14,856 nucleotides of DNA, from assembly GCA_030267965.1 (NCBI GenBank), contig BRYA01000203.1, forward strand, positions 1 through 14,856, written 5' to 3'. Position 1 is the first letter of the stretch. Each line of letters opens with the position of its first letter. A program made the translations under genes and the position numbers. The DNA comes from Triparma columacea (lineage: Eukaryota; Sar; Bolidophyceae; Parmales; Triparmaceae). Of the stretch, positions 9,501-14,856 are shown piece after piece. Below the pieces are notes generated by a model. It was not told the DNA's origin, did no database searches, and saw only the letters and a program-made list of their open reading frames with translations.

Positions 9501-11678
9501 CAGGAGCCTCAAAAGCCGAGGGATCTTGAGGCCCTTGAGCAAACCAAGGGCGCCTGCCCCGTCATTCGTCGCCTTGCCGCTGCTCAAGGATTCCGCGATT
9601 CTATCAAAGGGAAGTGAGGCAGGGAGATCGATCCAGAACCAAAGCTTGAAGTAATTATACGCTGAGGGGGGGAGCGGAGCGGAGCGAAGCGATGCGACGA
9701 CCGAATTAATCGGATTAGTTAGTTTGCGCGTTTGTTCTCTTTCCGTCGCTACGCCCCTCCTCATGCCGCGTCCATCTTTACCTATCTTTTTTCGGTCCGT
9801 AATCAAATCTGCCTGGGGATGGGGTCTGTAGGCGAGGTTGAAGTTCATGATGAGGTCAAAGATGAAGAGGCAATCGACAACGAGGTCGAAGTCCCAATCC
9901 TCTCCCAACGAGTACTGCCAGGCCACAGAGTAGGGGATGTAAAGCGCCTGGAAAACTACCATCAGCATCATGAGGAAATCCCACGACCTTCTAAACTTGG
10001 TGTCGGGATCCATGGGCTCCTTCAGCCTCTTCTTGAGGTTCTCCGGATTGAGGAGGCTGCGTAAGGGATTGTTGCATGACGTGTTAAGTGTTTCCGTGAA
10101 GTTGTCTTGTTGCTAGTGAAGCGTCGCCAGAAGCATCGAACGCTAACTAGACACAAAATTTCTCTCACCTGTCTTTGTTCTTCTTGATGCCAAGGTTCTT
10201 CATGTTTAAGGAGAGCTGGGCCTTGAGGGTATCCTCGTCGATGTCTACGCTCATCCTTCGTAGGTTGAAGTGTTTTACCATTTGGTCGTGCTGCCGCGAC
10301 AGCTCGACCTTCTTCTTCTCGGCCTCCAGCTTCTTCTGATTCTCGAATAGGTGCTTCCTGTTGGCAGAGAAGCCCATGCCGTTCGTTTCGTTGTCCTTCT
10401 GGAAACTCTTCACAAGATTGCCAAGTTTTCTCCAGTGATCTCCGTGTTTCATCTTGTCGTTTTCCCCTTCCAGGCCTTGCTCCTTATCGAGCATAATATC
10501 CTGGACCTTTTCGACGAACTCCTCAAAGCTCACTTCCCCGTCCCCGTCCTTGTCGACGTCCTTCACCATGGCGGCGAGCTCGGACGGGGTCAGCTTTACA
10601 TTGTATAGAGTCTGCATCACACCACCAAGTTCCTCCTTGGAGATGCTGCCGGACCCGTCCACGTCAAAGAGGTTGAAGGCGTCCTTGATGACCTGGGGGG
10701 GGGGGGAGGGGGGGGGTCAACAGCGCGTTGTTTGTATCACCCTGCACTTCTCGTCCATTCTCACCTTCTTCTCTCTCGCGGTGATCTCGTGCCCCTCTTC
10801 TTTCCTCTTTTCCTTTATTTTTTGCTTCAGCTCCTTCTTTTTCTTAATTTCGTGCTGCAACGAGCGAAGCGAGCGGAGCGAGCGGGAGCACAAAATGTGG
10901 TTGCGTCAGAGCAGGGTACGTTGCGCTGGCCTTCCTTCCACCTTTCCCGCATCGATTTAACATAAGGTACTTTTCTTCTCGTTCTCACCTCCTCCATCTT
11001 GGCCTTAGCGTGAGCCGTGCCGGCGCCGCTCCCTAGCATCATCGACATGTTCTTCTGCCTCTGGCCTTTCTTTCCCGACGCGCCTTTTCCCATGTGGATG
11101 GACATGTTCTTTCCCTTATGTTTGATATTCGATTTGAATGATCCGAGCTTCTTCAGGAGAGAGTTCGTACCCCGCTGAGGTAAGGTGGAGAATGTGTCGC
11201 CGCCTTCCTCCTCCGCTTCCGCCTCCGAGTCGTTTTCCGATGAGTGGTTTTCCCCATCTTTACTATCACCGCCGTCAACTGGAAGGATCTTGTTTGCCGA
11301 GTAGCTGCTCTGCTTAAGAATCCCCCCCGCCGCCGCCGCCTCCTCGTCAGTCTTTTGGGGTGCTCTTGTCTCCCCGTCTTTGCCATTCCCGTCGGTAGTT
11401 GCCTCATCCCCCTCATTAGCCCCCCTCACCGCTCCAGGTAGTAAGTCTATGGGCTCCGGTTTGGCCCCTCCCTTGTCTCCCGTGAAGGAAACCCTCCCAG
11501 GGTCCACGGGCGCCTTGCCAAGGGAGATTCCGGGTGGCGGTCGAGGCGCTCTACTCTGAGCCTGTGAATTAGTCGAGCTGCCCTTGGCCGGTTTACCGAC
11601 TTGGTTACCAGCAGTATTCTCTCCATAGTTACCATAACCCCCGCCCGTGGACGGTGGCGGTTCACTAGGAGGTTTCAT
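6544..11678 (-). CDS. EF-hand, voltage-sensor, cyclic-nucleotide-binding cation channel (1488 aa)
   Basis: Seven exons: 11678-10989, 10854-10765, 10692-10169, 10056-9782, 9661-9490, 9390-8542, 8410-6544; all joins keep frame and total 1489 codons including TAG. An in-frame TAG directly precedes the start ATG. Residues 1-230 are disordered, Gly/Pro/Ser-rich. Two canonical EF-hand loops lie at 270-281 and 307-318. S1 is about 460-482, S2 488-510, S3 527-545. S4 has Lys/Arg at every third position from 569 to 587, a strong voltage sensor. S5 is about 607-635, followed by a long Cys-containing turret, a pore helix (755-764) and filter IMGESIGP (765-772), then S6 and a C-linker. The CNBD begins about 883 and its phosphate-binding cassette is at 1114-1131 (FGEICLV...PRTCNVRA). 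A 165-residue insert splits the CNBD. The tail has coiled-coil and acidic Ser-rich segments. Likely a plasma- or organelle-membrane cation channel in the HCN/CNG/EAG superfamily. Confidence 0.92.
8411..8541 (-). other. Channel gene intron 6 (131 bp)
   Basis: Donor CTAAG|GTGAGG, acceptor CCCATCGCAG, phase 2. Frame and fold agree: the C-linker residues LSKQL join directly to SSEVYLYL. It contains pentamer repeats (8441-8467) and C-tracts of 7 and 11 before the acceptor. Confidence 0.9.
8418..8467. repeat. Pentamer repeat plus C-tract in channel intron 6
   Basis: On the + strand: G7 (8418-8424), AGA, G11 (8428-8438), then GCGTT four times (8441-8460) and GCATT. In transcript sense this reads an AACGC pentamer array followed by C-tracts leading to the splice acceptor. 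Confidence 0.9.
9391..9489 (-). other. Channel gene intron 5 (99 bp)
   Basis: Donor ATGAG|GTGAGA, acceptor CCCATCGCAG, phase 2. Splicing continues the S4 helix, joining LLKIMR to LLKVFK. A C13 run lies at 9453-9465. The motif at 9463-9480 recurs in an intron of the rightmost gene. Confidence 0.92.
9662..9781 (-). other. Channel gene intron 4 (120 bp, stop-free in frame)
   Basis: Donor ATAG|GTAAAG, acceptor CCCCTCAG, phase 1. The length is a multiple of three and the read-through frame is open, so retention would add 40 residues between S2 and S3. I call it an intron because it falls at a compact S2-S3 loop, and its acceptor has the pentamer/C-tract form seen in other introns here. Confidence 0.85.
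9666..9697. repeat. Pentamer repeat plus C-tract in channel intron 4
   Basis: On the + strand: G7 (9666-9672), then AGCGG, AGCGG, AGCGA, AGCGA, TGCGA. In transcript sense: CGCT-type pentamers, then C7, then the acceptor CTCAG. Confidence 0.88.
10057..10168 (-). other. Channel gene intron 3 (112 bp)
   Basis: Donor GACAG|GTGAGA, acceptor TTACGCAG, phase 2, joining the EF-hand exon to the exon with S1 and S2. The junction codon becomes AGC (Ser 435). Another AG (CACTAG) lies upstream in the intron, so the acceptor choice is slightly less sure than for the others. Confidence 0.8.
10693..10764 (-). other. Channel gene intron 2 (72 bp)
   Basis: Donor AGAAG|GTGAGA, phase 0. The acceptor is preceded by C9-T-C12 running directly into AG, a polypyrimidine tract made almost wholly of C. 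The downstream exon opens the first EF-hand with VIKDAFNLFD. Confidence 0.9.
10855..10988 (-). other. Channel gene intron 1 (134 bp)
   Basis: Donor GAGGAG|GTGAGA, acceptor CGTTGCAG, phase 0. It flanks a 90-base, Lys/Glu-rich exon 2 (10854-10765). A GCTCG/GCTCC pentamer-like array abuts the acceptor. Confidence 0.85.
10861..10889. repeat. Pentamer-like repeat in channel intron 1
   Basis: On the + strand an imperfect GAGCG/AAGCG/GAGCGG array lies directly upstream, in transcript sense, of the acceptor. It is the same kind of array as at 9673-9697. Confidence 0.8.
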
Positions 11679-11849
11679 CTAAGCCCGATATCTATCCGCA
11701 AGCGTCTGACTGTCGAACAGGGATGAGCCCTAGTACTATTTTAACTGAGCTGAAACTGCCTGGGGAACGAAGAAGCACTCTTCTTTGGAACCGAAGACAT
11801 TCATTCATTGACTGTCTTCAGCCTGACTGGAAAGGCCACCACTTCTGAG
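11679..11849. promoter_or_regulatory. Divergent promoter between the channel and Tic20 genes
   Basis: Only 171 bp separate the two start codons, so promoters and leaders of both genes must share this space. It contains AAGAAG-CACT-CTTCTT (11770-11785) and a perfect 7-bp inverted repeat, GAAGACA (11793-11799) with TGTCTTC (11813-11819), 13 bp apart. I see no clear TATA box. Whether the inverted repeats bind a regulator is unknown. Confidence 0.55.
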
Positions 11850-12561
11850 ATGAGAACCCAATTTCTCTTCTTCTTATCGCTACTTTCGCAGTGTGGAGCA
11901 TTCACTGTAAGTAAGACACGTCCTCCTACCCCTAAAATTCCATCTCACCTCACCATCTTCCTCCATTTAGCACAAAACCTGGAATCGACAATCAATCTCT
12001 CCCATATTAAACTCCCCAAAATCTATCCCAGTTCGTACCTCTCCTCTCTTGAGCTTCAACAACCCTGGCGGTGATGAGGCCCCCGTCGAGGATCGCCTCG
12101 TCGCCTGTCTACCCTACTTACTTCCTCTTGCTGACGGAGCGGAGTTCGGCAACTATATTTACCAGAGGTTTCCGTTTCTCGGAACGCTCGAGAGAGCCAC
12201 TGTGCAACCTCTTGTGAATCTTTTCCACGCTGTCCCCTTCTCCTCCCTCATCATCTTTATTGGATTTTCATTCGCTGCACGCCAGCCCTCCCTCTCCCGG
12301 TTCATTAGGTTCAACATCCAGCAGGCCATCCTGATAGATATCGCCCTGATATTCCCCTCCCTCTTCGGGGGCGCAGCGAACGAGCTCCCGCGCTACCTCG
12401 TGGAGCCGGCAACCAATTTTGTCTTTTACGCCTTTGCAGCCACCATCATTTACTGTTTCTTCTCGAACCTGGCTTTGGGGAGGGAGCCGAATGAGATACC
12501 GGTGGTGTCGTCAGCGGCGAATCAACAGCTAGGTGAGGCTGTGGACCGGGGTTTCATGTAG
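11850..12561 (+). CDS. TIC20: Tic20-like plastid inner-envelope protein import component (215 aa)
   Basis: Two exons: 11850-11906 and 11971-12561. The start is the first ATG in frame; stop TAG. Residues 1-17 form a signal peptide (MRTQFLFFLSLLSQCGA) followed by Phe 18, matching the phenylalanine cleavage motif of stramenopile plastid preproteins. Residues 20-50 are basic and Ser/Pro-rich like a transit peptide. The mature part opens RLVACLPYLLPLADG, followed by FGNYIYQRFP and SRFIRFNIQQAILIDI, the Tic20/Ycf60 signature, with about four membrane segments (63-77, 107-123, 134-151, 168-186) and a NEIPVVSSAA tail. Tic20 is a channel-type subunit of the TIC translocon. Its length is usual for algal Tic20 plus presequence. 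Confidence 0.93.
11907..11970 (+). other. Tic20 gene intron (64 bp)
   Basis: Donor ACT|GTAAGT, acceptor CCATTTAG, phase 0. The alternative acceptor ATCCCAG at 12031 would break frame with this donor. The intron lies just after the Phe cleavage motif, so exon 1 encodes little more than the signal peptide. Confidence 0.85.
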
Positions 12562-12727
12562 CAGGTCACCTGCATCTTGTCGTTTTGCTTCTCACCGCGC
12601 ACTGCACCGCACTACTCTCAACCCTACAGGCCCCTTCTAATGCTATAGGGTTTCCAAATGAATAACGAAGCGCACGCGCAACCAAAAGAAAAGAAAATCA
12701 CATTTTTTTTCGCATTACACATTAAGA
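12562..12727. other. Convergent intergenic region
   Basis: 166 bp between the stop codons of the Tic20-like gene and the rightmost gene, so both 3' UTRs and cleavage sites lie here and may overlap. It includes a T8 run near 12703 and a CTATAGGGTTTCC patch. No clear AATAAA is visible on either strand. Confidence 0.5.
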
Positions 12728-14832
12728 TTATTCCCCCGTAGCCCCCTCCGGCTTCTCAAGCTTCCTGAGCCCCTTGCCCCTGAACCTCGTGGTCATCTCG
12801 TGCGCCCTCGGGATGATCTCTTGGGATATGAAGTGGTCTATTCTGATCTCCACTACATTGTAAGGGTCTGGCCTCATCTGGCACCCCATGGCCGCGTTGG
12901 CCTCTACAAACTCTGCAAAGACCATCTCGCTGTCCCCTACATCCTCGCTCCTCTCGTCTTCATCGAGCGCCTCCTCCTCCTGCTGGACGTAGGCGAAGAG
13001 GACCTTGACAGACCTCTCGCTCATTAAAGGCCCGATCATCTTGAAATCCCTGCAGAAGCTCACGAGCTCTTTGTTGTTCATCGTATCGTTGAACATGGCG
13101 GCATCGCCGTCGTCGTCGTCCGCTGCAAACACCTTGTAAATTATCTTCATGTTGTGCTTGTGCTTGGCGAAGACGTCCTTGACCCTGTCCCCTGCGATCC
13201 TCTCCCTGAAGACGTCCGTATCTACGCTGCAGGCGTTGGGAAGGACCTCCTCGTCCAAGAGCTTCTGGAGCCTCTGCGCGGGCGTGCCCTTCGTGAACCT
13301 ATAGACCGCAAGGCGGGCGAGGGACTCAACGAACTCAGTAGGCTCCAGCTCACCGTCGTCAGATTGCAGTCGATCCTTGCCCTCCAAACTGTAGTCTATG
13401 TTGCAGCACTGGAAAATAAGGTCCACCCTAACACTTGGCATGGCCTTCCTGTCCTTCTGGAGCTTGCAGTCCTTTACGAACTTCCAGAATTCTGAGTGGT
13501 CCATGCTATCCGCAGGACCTCCATCTCCCGCCGCGGCGTAGAACTGGAAGATCCTCTTGAGGTCCCTGATTCTCGTTTTCAAAATTCTTTTCATCTCAGC
13601 GCACTGGAACGGGCCGCACCGGGTTATAGGTTGAGGGTGATGGGTAAGGATTAGGGTTAGAGGGTAAATAATCACATTGAGGCAAGGTGTCCTTCTTCCT
13701 TCCTTCGGGTTAGTCTTCCTATGTCTGCCTCCGATTCTTCTCACCTGCTCGTCCCTAACCTCCTCGCTGAGGATTCCCAGCCTCTTGAATTCGTTCGCAA
13801 ACTGTATCTTCTCCACCGTCGTGTATGTCCCGTCGTCGATGTCCTCCTCTGTGCGGAGGCGCCTGGACAGGATGGTGGTGCAGAGCGACTGCCAGACGTA
13901 GTATACGCTGTCGTGGATGTGGCAGCGGAACCTCTGGCGGTCCTCTACGCACTCAACGTACTCGTCGATCACTAGGCCGGCCGTCCTCTTGGCTTCCATG
14001 TGATGGTTCTTGACGTCCTTGGCGCACTTCTTGAGGCCCTCATGGCTCATGTACTGGTCGACCCAGATCCGAACGGTGATTTTGCCGTCGCCGATTTTCC
14101 TCAAGGCCGATCCGTCTGCGTAGGCGAGCACCTCGTTGAGTCCCTCGGTGATCTTCTCCCAACCTTGCAAGAATTTTTCTTCAAAGGCTGCCAGGAACTT
14201 GTCCTTGAAGCCTTCCCAAAGGTCCTGGGTCTTGAAATGGTGCGCGAAGAGCTCCGACATAAGGGCGGCGCACTTCTGTTCCGAGGTATCCATAACGTGC
14301 ACCCTCATTCCCATGTACTTGGACATGACGTGGACAATTATGCCGGACTCCTTCTCCCTAGCAGCCAGCCTCCTCATTCTCTCCGCCTTGGCAGCGATTT
14401 CTTCAGGTGTCGGAGGGGGCTCCTTGCCGGAAATGTGCTTCTGCTCGACGTACCGGCCGACTACTGGGTTCATTGTAGGCAGATAATTGGCGACCGCTTG
14501 GCACGTTGGAACTTCAGGGTTCTCCTCGTAGTAGTTATCGCAGGTGCGTTCGGGGACAGTGATCTCCGGGAACTCCGGCTGCTCGTTGACCTTTGAAATC
14601 GACCGCAGGATGGAGAGCCAGTTCTTGCCATCCTTCATGTCGTCGTGCGTCTTCCAGGGCCTTGCTCCCTCAGGGACCTTGAGCGATCCCTCGGGACTAT
14701 TGTCTATCCAGTCTTGGCGTATCAAGTTGTTCGCCCACCTACGAGTGCGGTTACCAGGCCTAGTTTCGAAGGGGTAAAAAGCGTGCGTGAACTCCTTCGA
14801 CGCGAGCTTTCCGGGAATAAAGTCCCGAATAG
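12728..14832 (-). CDS. Protein with duplicated EF-hand-like modules, 5' end outside window
   Basis: Two visible exons: 14832-13745 and 13603-12728 (stop TAA), giving 653 residues plus a split first codon. The frame is open to the acceptor at 14833, with no ATG before it, so at least one further 5' exon lies beyond the edge. The N-terminal 362 visible residues are mostly helical, with a charged PPPTPEEIAAKAERMRRL stretch. The last exon holds two homologous modules (about 376-465 and 513-605). Each has an IF-FYAA or VFAADD loop segment, an acidic EL/EF stretch and an EFVE helix; they read as divergent EF-hand pairs with insertions in the loops. Canonical 12-residue loops are not intact, so Ca2+ binding is uncertain. 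No precise family name or role can be given. Confidence 0.8.
13604..13744 (-). other. Intron of the EF-hand-like gene (141 bp, stop-free in frame)
   Basis: Donor GAGCAG|GTGAGA, acceptor CGTTCCAG, phase 0. The length is a multiple of three and there is no in-frame stop, so retention would insert 47 residues. On the + strand it contains a degenerate telomere-like run at 13621-13667, including TTAGGGTTAGAGGG. Confidence 0.82.
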
Positions 14833-14856
14833 CTGCAGGGGGGGTTGGGGGGGGGG
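14833..14856 (-). other. 3' end of an intron cut by the window edge
   Basis: In transcript sense this reads at least C10, AA, C7, TGCAG, then the coding exon. The C-rich tract before the acceptor matches other introns here. Position 14856 is still within the C-run, so the contig or window ends in homopolymer. Confidence 0.75.

Noticed and set aside
10165..10662. A stand-alone EF-hand protein gene
   Set aside because: There is no ATG start, both edges are splice sites, and phases match the flanking channel exons exactly.
14000..14596. A 198-codon plus-strand frame
   Set aside because: It is antisense to a well-supported exon with EF-hand-family features on the other strand.
14723..14725. TTG start for the rightmost gene
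   Set aside because: The frame continues upstream without a stop to a C-tract/TGCAG acceptor at 14833, so this is internal to an exon.

Overview
This is the left end of a eukaryotic nuclear chromosome or contig. It opens with C-strand telomere hexamers (AACCCT, so TTAGGG-type telomeres), passes through about 860 bp of almost guanine-free subtelomeric repeat, and then enters a compact run of four clear genes and one doubtful one. The host is most likely a photosynthetic stramenopile. A nuclear Tic20-type plastid import gene carries a bipartite presequence with the phenylalanine cleavage motif typical of complex red-lineage plastids, and introns are short (64-141 bp) with GTGAGA/GTAAGT donors. 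The other proteins resemble families I associate with bolidophytes/Parmales such as Triparma, but that narrower placement is inference only.

Layout. (1) 1-24 telomere; 26-245 a 9-bp minisatellite; 246-862 degenerate repeats of about 121 bp. The + strand has no G in positions 1-672 and only two in 1-862. (2) 885-5655, minus strand: a two-exon gene for a 1545-residue protein with tandem START-like lipid-binding domains fused to a polytopic membrane domain resembling XK-related (XKR) proteins. (3) 5656-6543: intergenic, with a doubtful small plus-strand gene (6024-6315) and two interstitial telomere motifs. (4) 6544-11678, minus strand: a seven-exon gene for a 1488-residue voltage-sensor/cyclic-nucleotide-binding cation channel that also carries two EF-hands. 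(5) 11850-12561, plus strand: a two-exon Tic20-like gene, divergent from the channel gene across 171 bp. (6) 12728-14832, minus strand: the 3' two exons of an EF-hand-like protein whose 5' end lies beyond the right edge.

All splice models were built by hand from GT/AG consensus, reading-frame continuity and known fold order. Every main gene closes in frame. No tRNA, rRNA, CRISPR array or recognisable transposon was seen.

The least ordinary items are: the G-free subtelomere; the START-XKR fusion; the channel that combines Ca2+ sensing, voltage sensing and cyclic nucleotide binding with a CNG-like filter; introns built from a pentamer repeat plus a C-tract; and an 18-bp sequence shared by introns of two different genes. 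Two membrane proteins (the lipid protein and the channel) carry RRxS-type basic phosphorylation motifs, which would fit common cyclic-nucleotide signalling but does not prove it.
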